Source: Membranipora membranacea (Eukaryota > Bryozoa > Gymnolaemata > Cheilostomatida > Membraniporidae). Taken from it: 64,000 nucleotides of DNA. Shown here in pieces: positions 11,627 to 26,300 of the stretch. The DNA is taken from assembly GCA_914767715.1 (NCBI GenBank), contig OU612075.1, positions 11,596,001 to 11,660,000 on the forward strand, written 5' to 3'. Each line of letters starts with the position of its first letter. Position 1 is the stretch's first letter. Below the pieces are notes generated by a model that was given only the letters and a program-made list of their open reading frames with translations, was not told the origin of the DNA and ran no database searches. Position numbers and translations under genes: made by a program.

Positions 11627-13861
11627 TGTTTTATTCACAAATATTTTAATCTGTTAATCCCGATGTTCTTAGCCAGATTGCGAATTCCTTGCTTTTAAAC
11701 CTGTGGTATAAGGCATGGCATGTTGAAGGTACAGCCTTGTGGTGCACTAGTGTTTGTAAATAACAGTGGGTTTGGTGAGATGATTTCCAACCAATTGATC
11801 AGGGAGAAAACTTTCTATCCATTGAGATTTTACAATAAATGCGGCATTAAAAAACTATTGATGAAAGATCCAAAAATAAACACTTAACATGAAATGTAGT
11901 CTTCTGACCTACAAAGTGGGCGACTGTTGTTGTCAGGGTTAAGGCCGATAGGCAAACTAATGTTGATCCGATCAGTATAATTTTGACCATTTTCACAGGC
12001 TTGTTGATTTTTGGCTTTCCCTTGGTGGCGGCTGATTTCCATGCAGCAAGTTGGTCTAGTTTGAGATACAGATGATGAACATTTGGCTGGCTCATAAATA
12101 CACCGGCTGGCAGCCTTTCTCAAGTTGAGTCTTCAATTCTAACATCTCAGCCTCGTCATTAATATTGATAAGTTGGAATACGGCTTTCAAATCTCGCCCT
12201 CTACCAACACAGGCGAGTTTCACACAGGTCGGACAAAACCATAGAGTTATTATAATAACTGCATGGACAAAACAGACACGGAATTTGCTTACCCAAAGGT
12301 TTGTCCATACTAGGGCGATTACCAAGTTTTAATTGGAATAGGGTCAGTATCTGGTTTCTAAGAGGGTAAAGAAGTTATTTGATTGGTCAGCAGATATGTT
12401 TGTAAGAAGACTGCTTAGCTTTTCTATACCAAACAATACCTTCCCATGGGTTTGGTTCCCTAACGAGATGCTGCTGTTTTTGAGGGAGTATTTTTGATGA
12501 TTTCATCTCACAATTCTCTTGGTGTTTATGCTTGCGGTAAAGGGCTACAGGTTATAGTGTCCCCGTTTTTTACCCAATCATGTCCACAATCCATAGATTA
12601 TAACCACTGATTTAGAATTTAGAATATATACTCCGTAATGATAACCCATAGCTTTTGATTTGAATAGAACCTTTTGCATCTTCATCATTGCTGAGCAGAG
12701 ATCAGCACAGAAATTGACTATAATCTATGGAGATGGCCTTTTGATGATCTATTCAGACTCTTTTTGATATTTTTTTAATTATCCACTTTATTCACTGATC
12801 AAGCATGCACATATAAGACCATCTGGTACTTCAAGTAGACAGGCCTCTGTATCGATAGTGAGGAAAAATTTCTTTTCAAAGTCAAATTTATGGAAACAAA
12901 AATAGTTTCTGGTCAGGATCATATCGAGCTATTCGATGAGGAAATATCAAAGCAATTGCTTGGAGTTTCTCACTGTTCTTATCAGTAATAATCCTGCTCA
13001 CTTTGTTTTGGTTTATAAATAGCTCAAGGACATAGGCACTTTAGATGCATTACATAATGATCATATTAGCCTAGTTGAGAAAGCTATGTCATTGCTTGTA
13101 GGCATGCCTCCACACTATGATATGTAAACCCGAAGGATTTCTACCCTATGTTGGCTTTGTGGAGATTTGGTTTAAGTCTCTCAGCTTGATGAGAGGCAAT
13201 GGTTAAAATTAAAGCACCCGTGATGAAAATGTAGGATATCTTGCAACTTGTGGGTTGTGATAATTTCAACTGTCACTGTTGTTGCAAATTTGAGACGAGA
13301 GTCACCACTGAATGGCGCATAGCTGTTAACTTAATGGAATTGATCGAGGTAAGAAAAAAGCCCAGTATAATACTTGATATACTACCATGATAAGGTGTAA
13401 GTTTCGTCTCTATTCTACAAACTGTTGAAATATTCGTCCAGTAAAATAATCTGAGGTCTAGTCACAAAATCTGAATCATTTGGTTAATATTAAACCATTA
13501 TCCCTGACGATTTACCAAAAATCGACTGACCAATAAAGTTTTTTGCAAAATAGTGAGTTTTACTCAGAAAAATGATATTAAGTAAGAGCCGGAAGTGGAA
13601 ATGACTCATTGGGCGGTTTGTTAGCTCTAGAGCTACCAGGCTAGTCAGTGTAGTACCTGGACAGCCTGAAAACTACGAAGATAACAGACCTACCAAATAG
13701 TCGGTCAAAACGATGAAATAGTGAGTCATCAAATATTGTATCATATACAACCAAACGTATACAAGAATATATGTGGTATGGCTATCTACACTCGCTATCA
13801 TTTCTTCTGTGTCATCTATGTATGAGATAACATTCCTAGTCAAAATTGAGTAGTTGATACT
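11627..13861. other. Non-coding spacer, no recognisable gene
   Basis: Minus-strand ORFs of 77-82 codons at 11847-12325 overlap one another in different frames and could be debris of a mobile element, but no family was recognised. The remainder has no supported feature. Confidence 0.4.
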
Positions 13862-14815
13862 CAGGGGTGTATTCATATGTAGGGCCAGGGGGCCATGGCC
13901 CTACCACTTTTCCAGGAGGTCAATTTTGAAAAAAAAAATCCTTAAACTGCCATTAGTGTTATGAATCCACATTGACTCTATTTATGCTTGTCAATAACAG
14001 GGACTCAGGGGGCCCCATGTATTATATGAAGGGATTATGAAGCATTCTATAATGGAAAATTTCTGCTTGCTATGAGGTTTGGAGTTCACCAATACCATAT
14101 AAAACTAACACAAGTGAGCAATCCTTCAGCACCATGGCCCATCTCAAAACATACCTTTGGGCCAAACTAGAACAAACAGCCTCTGCACATTGCGTGTTCT
14201 AAATTGGTTGCAGAGAGGTATTCAGCTTGTAAAAGGTCAATGTTGGCAATTTTACGGCCCTTTTTTAAAACCTTTTCTGTGGTGGTAAATAAAATCAGTA
14301 TTTCGGCGAACAATTACACAAAAATGATTATTACTATTATTAAATCTCTTCATGGACAAGATTATAACATTACCACATATTTTATTTACTGTTAATACTC
14401 TTTCTTCTCTGTAAGCTAGTTATTCAAGATCTTGTTCCTACCAACTAAGACTCCTGTGTGTTCTTTTCAACCACTATTTTGATTTGACATTTTTTATTTT
14501 TAGTAATTGTTCATGTTCTTTCTAAACTCAGTAACATGCTGAGCGATTAGTTTTCAATTATAAGTGTCAATGAATGTAGGGATATGATGATGTTCATCCC
14601 TGTGACACTAAGATCCCTGCTGTCAATTTCTTGTCAATTTTCTTCTCCAAATGGCTGGAATGCCTCAAAACTGCCTCTGTTATTTGAAAATTGTCTGCCA
14701 TGACAAAACTTTGAAAAACGCACCCATACCCCCTAGTGGGAAGGCGCCACAGCGCCCCTCCTGCACCCTCCCCGCCTGGCCCTACCACTTCAAAACCCAT
14801 GGATACAGCCAATGA
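13862..14815. repeat. Possible degraded hAT-like element ends
   Basis: The left edge reads CAGGGGTGTATTCA followed by a GTAGGGCCAGGGGGCC patch. The right edge, reverse complemented, reads CATTGGCTGTATCCA followed by GTGGTAGGGCCAGG. The two edges are imperfect inverted repeats of a kind seen at hAT-type transposon ends. No 8-bp target duplication was found and the interior has no transposase, so this is tentative. Confidence 0.3.
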
Positions 14816-16918
14816 GGTAGTTCATTGTTGAGACTAGTCCTTGTTGTTGTAAATGCAAAAGAGGAAAAGAAAAACTCATTTATTCAGGCTTGCTTGAATG
14901 TCTGGTACTCGAAATGTGCTGGTTGCCTTGTTTAGAAAAGGAAATTTCCGATTCCAGCTGATCCAATGAACATTTCTTATTATTTTGAGTATTTCAAGAT
15001 TATTGACTCTTCATATTGAGTGTAACCAATGAGCGTTGGTGTAACGTGCAGCACACTAATCAGCTATCAAACTGTGTTCTAATTTCAGAATATTCAATAA
15101 CTTCTGCCTGAAAGTTAATCTGTTAACTTGGCTTCTCAAGGTTTTCATCACAAACTGTATTTACACAATGGACTAATGGATATTTAGTATTTTGTCTAGA
15201 CGACAACCGCTGTGCATGAAATCGGTTGGTGGGTTCAGTGTCGAGATTCAAAGCTGGAGCTATATTTGCAATTTGGAAGCCTTAAATTTCCAGCTTTCCT
15301 ATGAATTACATAATTGTGAACTATAGACCATAAATACTTTATCACTCATAGTTTATCATGATGAACTGCCAACAATTATATATGAAAGCTATTTGGTAGC
15401 TTCTTAGATGTAGTTAGCAAACCCTGGATATGTGTCATGTTTATTTATGAATGACTCAAAACTTGGTAAATTCATGTCTAAACTAGCATAGATTTATATG
15501 ATGCATTGTAGAAGTACTACCTGTGAATGAATATAATTGAAATGGACCTAAATTATTTTATATGTTTGAAGCAGATCCTGCCAGCTCGCACATATTTCAA
15601 TCATTCGCTAACTAACATACATTTCTGAGATCCAACCAGTAAGCAAAGTACATAAATTTAACTGTTTATTTTCTTGTTGACTACCTATAGTGTCAGCGCC
15701 AATAACCTTATGATACACCAAAACACAAATTTGGGAACTATCTTACTTGGATTTGTAAAATTCATAAATTTAAGTGTGTCCAAAATAGGTGAGATATTAT
15801 TATCTTACCGGTTGCAAATACACCTTGAAGACCTTGGAACATCCACTCTAGTGGAAGATTTAAAACAAAGTACTTTTTCATGTTTTTGCTCGATTTCCAG
15901 TAGAATGGCCTCTACATGAAATCCATCTGAATTGGTGAATAGGTATATTAGTGGACTTTGTTATCTGACCAAATTCACATGCATTTTTATTTTTTCAGAG
16001 TAGAGGCAGTCCAGTGTTGGCTTCGGTAGTTTGAAAAAATATGGCACAAAAACTTCCAGTTGTCGATGGCGAGATCAAGTTCTGTTTTATGTGCATGATG
16101 TAATCTAATGGAATTGACAATGGACAAAAAGACACCATGCGTTCCGAGACAAGATGTGAGTTATGACGCTCTAACTTGGTATTATTATTATCAACTAAAT
16201 TTATGAATTATTCATTTACATTAATTATATATAATTTTAATATTATATTTAATATAATGTATTATACATATATATTATCTGAATATATTATAAATAAGAT
16301 TTAGTAATATTCTATATATATATGTATTTATTCATCATTTTATATATTTATTATTACTACACTAGATTTATATCTGTGTTTTCTTTACCGGCACGGATTA
16401 GATTGCATTATCTCCTACCAAAGTCAAAAATATCATTTTACCCGTGGTCAATCAGGGTCACCAAGGCATTTTTTTGCTGGCGATCTCCCATCAGTTTTAA
16501 ACACTATATTTCAGAAAAATAACTCCATAAACCTGATAAAATAGGACTGCCCAATTAATTCTTAATTTTATTGAAATCTTGTCTAACTGGTAGGCACAGA
16601 AATCTTATATTTCTTAACGGTGAAATCCTATGTCCGCATGGATGCATGCCCTCACTCATTTTTGAATTTTACCCATTTTATGAAGTCAGAACACCAAGGC
16701 ATTAGAGTTCGTAAAAACGCTGATGACATGGCATTGGCAAGACATGGAAATAGTGTGATTTTGATGCTGAATCCTAAAGATAACTCATTGCTTAACAATA
16801 ATCATCCAAAATGCAGGGTCTGCAGAAATTTGAATCTTGGTCTCAATCTCAATACCACACTACATTATGCTGATGGTTAAGATCATAAGAAACAGCATAT
16901 CGACTCTATGATAGTATA

Positions 16919-16957
<39 letters not shown>

Positions 16958-17049
16958 GCATATATTTTGAAGTATACACATGAAAGATTAATATCGAATA
17001 TGTAAAATTTTAACATGGACTTATAATATCACCAATAACTCAATGTCAA
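14816..17049. other. Non-coding spacer with AT microsatellite
   Basis: No supported gene. A perfect (TA)n microsatellite lies at about 16921-16952, and a very AT-rich block occurs at 16190-16330. Confidence 0.5.
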
Positions 17050-17362
17050 CTCATGCCCAAATAAGGAAATAATGAGTAAGCTATCATCGCTCTGATTCAT
17101 CCATATTATCAACATGTCGTGGCTTTCTAAAGTATTGTCTTAGCTTTCTACATTGCTATTGCAAAGCTTTTATTCTGCCATTGTTATCAGTGAATATGCA
17201 TGATGTACTACAACGGTTTAAAACAGTCTGCCTGTTCCATCAATCTTCAGTACGATCTTGGTGCTCAGTGGATGAGCACTTGCAGCGGTTTGGTGACCTT
17301 GTGTAGCAGTCTTCTACTGTGGAGTATACTTTCTAGTCAAGCTGCAAGGATAATCTGCAGCC
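17050..17362 (+). promoter_or_regulatory. 5' flank of copy 2, conserved with copy 1
   Basis: This is the inverted counterpart of 7374-7680. The conserved blocks begin at about 17051 with ATGCCCAAATAAGG. The TTATAA of copy 1 corresponds here to TTTAAAA at 17217-17223, about 145 bases before the ATG at 17363. Conservation between the two copies is patchy outside these blocks, which is compatible with a shared core promoter and 5' UTR. There is no direct evidence of a transcription start. Confidence 0.45.
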
Positions 17363-20300
17363 ATGGATTATTTCCATCTGGCGTTAGCGTGTCTGCTGTT
17401 TGCTTCAACTGCAGCAGAAGGTAAAAAGTTTTGCATCACATTTAAACACACTGAAAAATTAAATATGTCAAACTCAGTATAGGGTTAATGTTTCTTTCCT
17501 GTAGTCTCTGTATTTGAGATGAGAGTTGGCTTGAACGCATTGATGTGTTTTCATTCTTGTAGTTGATCATGATTATGTCTCTAATGCTGGGACTGAGTTC
17601 TACCTGATGTTCATGCCTAACCTCATCGAAAAAGATCTGGCTCAGGATGAGCAGATGGCCTTCATTGTCAGCAATCCAGACTTCTCTACTCATGCCAACA
17701 TCACGGTAAGCAACTTTTCCATGGTTTTTGATAGATACTGCTTGCTTGCTTGCCTGCGCTGTGCATTGCTACCTTGTATATTGCCAGTTTTGTTGCTGGT
17801 CTTGCTGCTGTTGGCCTGTACATTGCTAGTTATGTTGCTGTTAGGTATGCTAGAACTGTTCATTGCTATAAGTAGTTCTTGTTGTTTGATTGCAGATTAC
17901 CATGCCAAATATGAACAGCAGCTTTGAGATGCATGATTACATTGCTCCCAAGGACTCTCATGAGATTATGCTACCCAAGGAAGCCATGCACTTTGACGCA
18001 GGGAAGGGAGACTTTGGAATTTACATCACATCCGATCACCCAGTCACCGTTGTTGGTCAGTATTTCATCACTGACATGGTTATGTGTAAAAAATGTTACC
18101 TTGTTGGTAAATGTGGGATTTGTCTGTAAAATTCTGATTGCACGCAATCGGTGGTTGAATTGAACCATGACGTGACCAGTTGTGCCCAGCCTTCGTTAAT
18201 TTAATATAGGTAATGATATTTGACATTGTATCTTATCTATAATGTTTTTGCATTTTCCCAGGAGTGAACAGGCAACGATATTCGGTGGACTCTTTCCTGG
18301 CCCTGCCACGCCATTCTCTTGGTATCGGATACATTGGCGCTTCATTCACTGCTAATATTAGATCACAGCTTGGTATTGTGGCTACCCTCGATGACACGAA
18401 GATCCACGTTAAACTTCCATCAAGGAACCGTGAGGTAGATGTTGCCGTCACCGTCGAGCATAATGGTAAGTGTACTGTATTTGTAAAATTTATTTATGCA
18501 GAGATAAATATCTGGAGGATCAAAAAAACATGTTGTACACTCCCCTTTCCCCGTACCTGAACCACAATTATATTGTTGATAGCTCGTGGATTTGACATAG
18601 CATTGCACAGCATTGCACAGCATTGGGACCTGCTTCTTACAAATTGACTTATTCTTCATTGCAGGCATCTACTATTCAAATGCTGCAGGAGCCCAGAGCG
18701 AGTTTGATATTGTTCTTAATAAGCACGACTCCTACCTACTCACATCAAAGGGTGACCTAACCGGTACACAGATCAGGGCTGGTAAGAGGATCAGTGTGTT
18801 CGGTGGTAACGTCAGAGCCAAGATTGATGGAAAGTAAGTTGTCTTGTACTGTATACTCATAATACTCGGAATGACTACATTGTACTTCAATTGTGAATTA
18901 TACATTGATGACCCAAACACTCCTGAATATGAATCGTAATTAATGTTTTTAAAGGAACCAGAACATTGGATATAATTTTCTCATCTCCTAATCTGTCATC
19001 TTGTTTGTAGCTCAAGAGATCACTTGGTAGAGCAGTTGTTGCCAGTCTACTCATGGCAGCAGAGTTGGTACACTGTTCCCACCCCACATAGAGTCGCAGG
19101 AGATCATTACAGAATTCTCACTAACACTCCTGGAAATCTCGTAGACGTCTATCTGGCCGATGGCACACATCTACCACAAGTTCAGGTCCCAACTCCCGCA
19201 GACTTTGCAGAGGTAGGCATAAATACTCTACATTGTAGCTTCATGTTCCCAAACCAACCCTGGCTGGCTTATGTAGGCAATCCATTATGTCACAGTGATT
19301 TGGTTTGAAATGCTGACACACCTTTGGCTATGCAAGTCTTAAATCTCGCCCCCCCCATTTGCTCACTGAATCTGCATTATTTTGTTCTAGATTGAGATTC
19401 CAAGCAGACAGCCAGCAAGATTCACTTGCAGTCAAAAATGTCTGGTCTACCAAGTGTCCAGCTCCGTCAGACGTAGAGGAAGTCTAGGTGACCCCAGCAT
19501 GTTCCTGGCTTCTAACCCTGAACTTTTCGGCTCACACAAATACATCCTCCGAGCTCCAGGTATGAAGCGGAGATCTACCCAAAGTTGTTAGCAGATCATT
19601 CAGACAACGTATATTGGACACCATTTTGTTTTTAGAAAAGCTCAACATTAATGTTAACGCATGTTATCGCATTCATTAAAGCGTAATATAATCACGACGG
19701 CCAATACTTTCATAGGATCGGGATAACGTTCATCAGGTTACCTGCATGTAGCCATCAAAACAAGCAAGTAAACAGGATCTTGAGGGGATCTTTAAATCCG
19801 GCCATATCCCAGGAAGTTATGCTTATACATCCTCGAAAGTTTACAATATGATGGAATGTGATTGACCAATTACTTGATACTGTATTTGTAGTTACTAGCC
19901 AAGGTACGGAGTTTGCTAACAACACAGTGGTTATCATGGCCAAACACCAAGTTCAGCCAAGATTCTACTACACTGACGGAACTAACTACCCATCAAACAT
20001 CCAGTGGACCTACATCGCCGACTGGGGGTGAGTAAATACATGGCTTATCCCCTTAGCTTGTGAATAAATTTCCACAACTAGTTCTCTTTCCTGTCTTGTG
20101 CACCACCCCTGCAAAATCCTGCTAGTAGGTGACCCGTGCGTTCCATCTAGATGATTATGATTTTCCTTTATTTTCCAGGATCTACTATGCATACCTACAG
20201 CTTCCATTCACCCAGCAGAGCTCAGGAGTTCAAAGCTCGCTGGAGCCAGTTGTGATCAGAACCAACTTGGGAGACCATCCTTTTGTTCTGTGGCTGCATG

Positions 20301-23300
20301 GCATGTCTGACAGGGAGAGTTATGCACATCCTCTCGGATTTCACATTGAGAGCCCAGAGGTAGGACACAAAAGCTTGGTTCGATTCATTTCTATCACTTT
20401 TCACGATGGTGTGACCAAAAATGGATATATATTAAAAAATTTCCTTGCCCCATGCATATCCTAGCTGTTTTTTGCCCTCGCAAATATTGTATATGGTAGT
20501 GCTGACAAGTGGTCCCTTCCCTCCCCTTCCAATGAAATGTAATATGATGCCAGCCGCTGACATGATGCGTGGAAATTATGCATAATATTTTGTGATTGTA
20601 GTGTCTGCAGACCAACAGAGCAGTTGTGGTTCCAGGAGATGGAATAGATAATGATTGTGATGATCTGATTGATGAGGAAGCTTACGATGGAATCGACAAT
20701 GATGGTGATGGCCTTATTGATGAGGACATCGGCAGTAAGTTTGTAGCAGCATAACTTATGAATTATTTGGGAACTCGGTAAACTGAAACAAAGAGTAAGA
20801 TGCACTGATATATATATTAATGTATTACGTGAACATGACCCTGAACCACTACATGGCAATTTATGTTTGATTGCTGGAACCAATTTCGCATCTTTGATTG
20901 GTCAAAAAGTACAGCAATGTTGTCATTTGGGATGTCAGACGATGCATAATGTTAGCGCTGCCAGAATTTAGCTAGATCCATTTACTGACACAAAATTATA
21001 TACTGATGTAATTCTTCCACAAATAGCCATCTAATAATGGGATTTCCTGCATGCAGTTTCAACCGTAAGGTTTGTTTTATAGGTGCATACACGAAGCTGT
21101 CTTCCGGACAAGAGTTTCTGGTTATGTTCATGGAGAACAAAGTTGATTTTCCACTCAATCCTCCCATGGAGCTGTACGTTGCTGCATATGACACCGTTCA
21201 CAATATGACTACCAACATCACCGTGTCCTACTTTACATCAAATGGAACTCATGAGGAACTGCACGAGCATGTATTTGCAGGCGAGGTGCACAAGATCGAA
21301 TTCAACCACACAATTATGCAGGTGAGCTCGAGGCAAACATCTCCATCATTAACTGTTTGCTCCAGGCAGTACGGTATTTAGGGTGTGACTTGGACTTCTC
21401 ACGTTGAAATAGATGATGTGGTTGTTGGCCAAAAATGAAACGTGCAGCCTATAACAGGCAGGAAACGATATGGCGTGCTAGGTTGATTTGAAAAAGATGG
21501 AATAAAAGTATTCATGCTGCTGTACCTGAATGACTTTGCACCCTTAATAGGTTTCAACATTGTGTGTTTTAGGAGGGAACAACACTAGCACACGACAAGG
21601 CCATCCACATAGAAGCAAATCATGATATTGTTGTTTATGGCATCAACAAAGAAAAGTACTCTGCTGATGGATTCCTGGCACTTCCAGTCAGCACATTTGG
21701 AGCAGTAAGTATAACATTATCTCAAAACTTATGAGCCCCCCCCCGTCTCTTGCCTCCCGTTGGAAATTAGCTTCTGCATCATAATGTTCCATTGTGACGA
21801 TCAAGTAACAGTTGATTGTATTTCTAATTTATTCTCTTTCCACAGGATTACTTCACAGTGAATTACCACCCAGCCACCACTGCTGCAGAGTTTGCTGTCG
21901 TAGCTGCCCATAACGACACATATGTGACCATCACTTTCCCTGCACTAACTAACGCTGGGGAGGAGATCGCTGTCGTGTACAACGGTACCACATACAGTAA
22001 CGGCGACCACTTAGAGGTAGGTTAATACTGTCCTTGTGACATCCATAGAACGATTAAAATATTACCCCTGTATGCCTTCTGATATTTATATGCTTGGTAA
22101 ATATTTATATGCTTGGTAAATAAGCTAGCCAAATCTTGTTGTTTGCAGGTGCATATGGAAGCTTTGGATACTCTTCAGATACAGGATGAAAGTGGAGACT
22201 TGTCTGGAACCAGAATTCATGCCAATCATCCCGTCGGTGTATTCTCTGGTAGGTTTCTTTTAAATTTGCTGGGAATAATTGTCTCGCTAGTGTCCAAAGC
22301 TGTTGCTCTGCTATATATTGTCTGTGAATATTGGAGTCGCCACTATGTATCATAGCCAAAATGTCCTTGTATTGGATTGCATAATTGCATTCATCGACCA
22401 AGACGGTTTGCTGCCCCTGTTTGGATTGTTCACGCTTAGGTTGATGTACTTCTGCTGTGTTACTTCCTGTCATCTACATTGCCTCTTTTTTGTCTGTAGG
22501 CAACATCAGGACCCATGTGACTTACAACGGTGTAACCACATCTGGCAGCAGAGACCATCTCGCCGAGCAGATCCCACCTATATCTTCATACGGACATAAG
22601 TTTGCTATGATGACCACTCCAGATAGATCAGTTGGTGATTACTACAAATTTGTCTCTTCAGAAGAAGACACCCGTAAGTTCTGAATTGGATATATGTGAA
22701 CACATTTTCGATGTTGCTTGTGTATTTTAGAGACACACTAGTTGGTCAAACAGTTGACACACTAGTTGATCAAACTAGTTGGTTCAGCTCTCCAACATCA
22801 ATTAACACTTGTAAAGCTACCCTTCAACATTTCTAATTTTCTTTTAGATCTCCGCGTATGCAAGATGTACCATGATAATCCCACTGTAACCTGCAACACC
22901 ATGAACATCACGTGTGCCGGGTGTCACCAGGACTTGAGCGTGTTCGAATCTGATCAGACCTTCTATGTAGAGAGCGACAAGCCAATCCTGGTTGTTCAAG
23001 TGGCTCGCAGTCAAGCATCGAGAGAAGAGGTCGGTCTGAAAGCTGAATTGAACCTGATCCTAATTGCTAGCTTGATGTGCTGAATTGGGACTCTAACACT
23101 TCGCAAAGCATGACTTATTAGGGCATTGCATACCCTGTCCTGTCAAGCTCTATTTACATTGCCTACTTGTTGGCCATTGATGGTAACCACTAGATTTTGC
23201 AAATTGCATGTTTTGCTTGTACCTCAATCCTTTACAGACCTTTGTGAATCCGATTGGTGTCTGAATTGAATCTTGAATTGAATCTAGTGCATTGCTGTTT

Positions 23301-26300
23301 GAATTGAATCTTGGCCGAGTTAAAAAATGCTGAATCCTTTATCTCTGCGCTCATGTTCAAACTACAGCTCGCAGATCCAGTCCTTATGGTGATTCCACCT
23401 CTAGAGCAGTACCACAAAGACTACACCTTCCTAACTCCATCCATCTCCGACTCAGAGAACCAACAAGACTACCTTTTCCACAGTCTGATGGTCATTGTTA
23501 ATGGGGAGCACACAGAAGGACTAGAAGTTGACCACAATGCCACATCATTGAGCGGCGTAGAATGGCACCCAATCCCAGACCCTAACAACACTCATCACCT
23601 GGTAGGATATATCAAAAGTATCGGCCTATATTCATTGTTGTTGAATTATACTATCACTATTGCTATCACTATCACTATTGCTTAGCTCCATTGTCATCAT
23701 AAGAGTTTTCTTATTCAATCCAGGTTGCTGGTTCTATAAGACTACCATCTGCTCTGCACACTCTGAGCCACACTGACCCATCAGTAGTTTACACTGGATT
23801 CCTATATGGAGTAGCTGATCGAGAGTCATATGGGTTCCCAATCGGTCTTAGACTGCATGATCAGCGCTTCTGTGTTCCAACTCCAAGTAAGTTTTGCACA
23901 AAATTGTGATCTTCATTTAATTGGACTGCAAGCATAAGGCTTACAAAGTTTTTACTATATCATAAGCTTTTGATGCAATTCATTTGTCTTTACAGTTGGC
24001 GGAACATACGCGCATAGAGCTTTATGGCGGCTAAATGACCACATTGAACCATAAATTTTTGTTTTTCATTGCAGATGTTGTTGGTGATCATAAAGATAAT
24101 GATTGCGACGGTGTGATAGATGAAGAAATCTGTGGAAATGCACTTGGTGAGTCCCTATATTTAATTGCTAATTGCTATGCATGCAGACTAAATGGTAAAC
24201 CCTGGAAACATTATCAACATGGCTTGTTGCAATTTAAAATTTTGAGGTTCCAAAACATCTTCCTTAATTTGCATTGCTTGATTAATAGACGATGATCTTG
24301 ATGGAAAGCTTGATGAGGATTGTCAATATCTGCCCACTAACCACACATACCTGGCCGTCTTTATGGAGAACACAGTAGAAGAACCAGCTGCTAACTTCCC
24401 ACTGAGAATATACGGAGCTTCTTACCATAACCAAGTGCTGAGAGTGTCGACTCCTCAGTATTATTATGATGGTAGGTACCCTTACTAAATTGCTGTAGTT
24501 ATGACTAAATGGATCTCTTAATTTCATGTGCCACATTATTATATTTAGTCCTTATATGGCTGATTGCCGTATATGGCTGATTGCTGTACAGCATCTGTAC
24601 AACTAGTTTGCCAGCTGTTGCGAGGGTTTAGGGTGTACATGAGCACGTGCTACGAAGGTCTGCTTCTATTTTGTAGGAGACAACACATATGACAATACCA
24701 TGCGAATTGACAGTGACCATATAATGAACTTTGGTTTGAGACCACAGATAAAACATGTTGGAACTGGTATCAGCAAGCAAGGAGTGATCATCAAGTCGGA
24801 GCATCTGATGGATATCTTTGGATCTAATGAGGAGAAATTCTCTCATGACTGCTTCCTTGTGTTGCCATCAGAACTATTGGGTACGTACATAGGTTTCATT
24901 TGAAGATGGTGGGATTGACCCCAATACCTGCAAGATGGCATTCAGATTCCAACATTCCTATTCCCATGCAGTAATTTGATTTTTAACAACTCGCTGATTG
25001 GTACAATTTATTACTGCTTGTTTGTTCTCATTTTGTAGGCACGGAATACTATACAGTCCACTACTCCCCATCTTATCTACAGCAGCAGTTTGCCATCACT
25101 CCTTTGGAGAACAACACCCATGTGTTTGTTCATCTGGATGAAGATCTGCCAAACAAGGTATGTGACCAAATAGAACATTGTATTGACCAAGGTGAGGCTT
25201 GGATAAACAGTGCTATATAGATGATGAGATAAATGATATACAGATGATACGGATTGCAATTAATGGAAAGATGTAGGTTGAAATATACAATTTCTTGATT
25301 TTACAGATAACTTTTGAAGATGTAAACCACTCTGCAAATGAGACCTTCGACTTCTTCCTCAACATTGGCGAGTCTGCACAGATCCAGACTGAGAACCTTA
25401 GCCCACATACAGGCCTTACCGGTTCAAGGGTGACCTCGGACAAGCCCATTGCTGTATTCTCAGGTTGACCATTTTGAAATTCCATTACGGATGCGTTGTG
25501 ATTACATGGTCTGCCAACATGCCAACATTCATTGCATCACTGGTTGTATTCTGGACCAACGCCAAACCATATTTACATTACAGTGCTACTTCTTTGCTTT
25601 AGGAAATGTAAGAACCATGGTTGACTCAGTAAACCAGCCACTGAGATCTCGGGACCACTTGGCTGAGCAGCTGTTGCCATACAACCACTGGGGCACAGTG
25701 TACTATGCACCTACAACTCCCCTCCGAGAAGGTGATATCAGAGATGTTTTCCTGTTCGTATCCAAGTTCAACACTACGGTGAGTTACATTGACCAACCTA
25801 AAAAGAATTATTTGAAAAATGATACGATTGAAAAATCTTGCTTCCAACCAAATATTTTAACCTTGAACTAATGCCTCGCCTTCATATTTGACAGCTCACC
25901 ATTCAAGATGAGACTGGTTTCACTCGCCAAGAGAGCTTATTTGGACAACACCACAACGCCGTATCTCTGCCAAGTGGAGAGGACCATCACTACAGATTCT
26001 CTGCTCCCTTACCCTTCCAGGTAAATGTGGCTGTGCCCATGTTAATGAGTTTGAGTGGTTTTTCCATGTGCACAATAATTTGGGACCTGACCTCTTGCGG
26101 TAAAATGATGGAGATGAAGGAACTTGCCAAGAGGATGCCAATCTTGGTGATTCTTAATACTTATTGTTGTGTTCACATCGTAGGTTGTAAGAGTAACCTG
26201 GTCATGGAGAAAGGGTGTTGACGCTATCCGACAAGGTGACCCTGCTATGCTGTTGCTTGTCCCCGAAGATCTGAGGAAGAACAGATACTCATTTGCCCTA

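Noticed and set aside
16620-16880. 86-codon plus-strand ORF
   Set aside because: Composition and surroundings suggest chance; no motif, splice support or paralogous match.
20461-20883. 140-codon minus-strand ORF
   Set aside because: It is antisense to copy 2 exon 10, whose repetitive acidic codons give long antisense frames.
22303-22599. 98-codon plus-strand ORF between exons of copy 2
   Set aside because: It spans intron sequence and reads exon 22500-22673 in the wrong frame.
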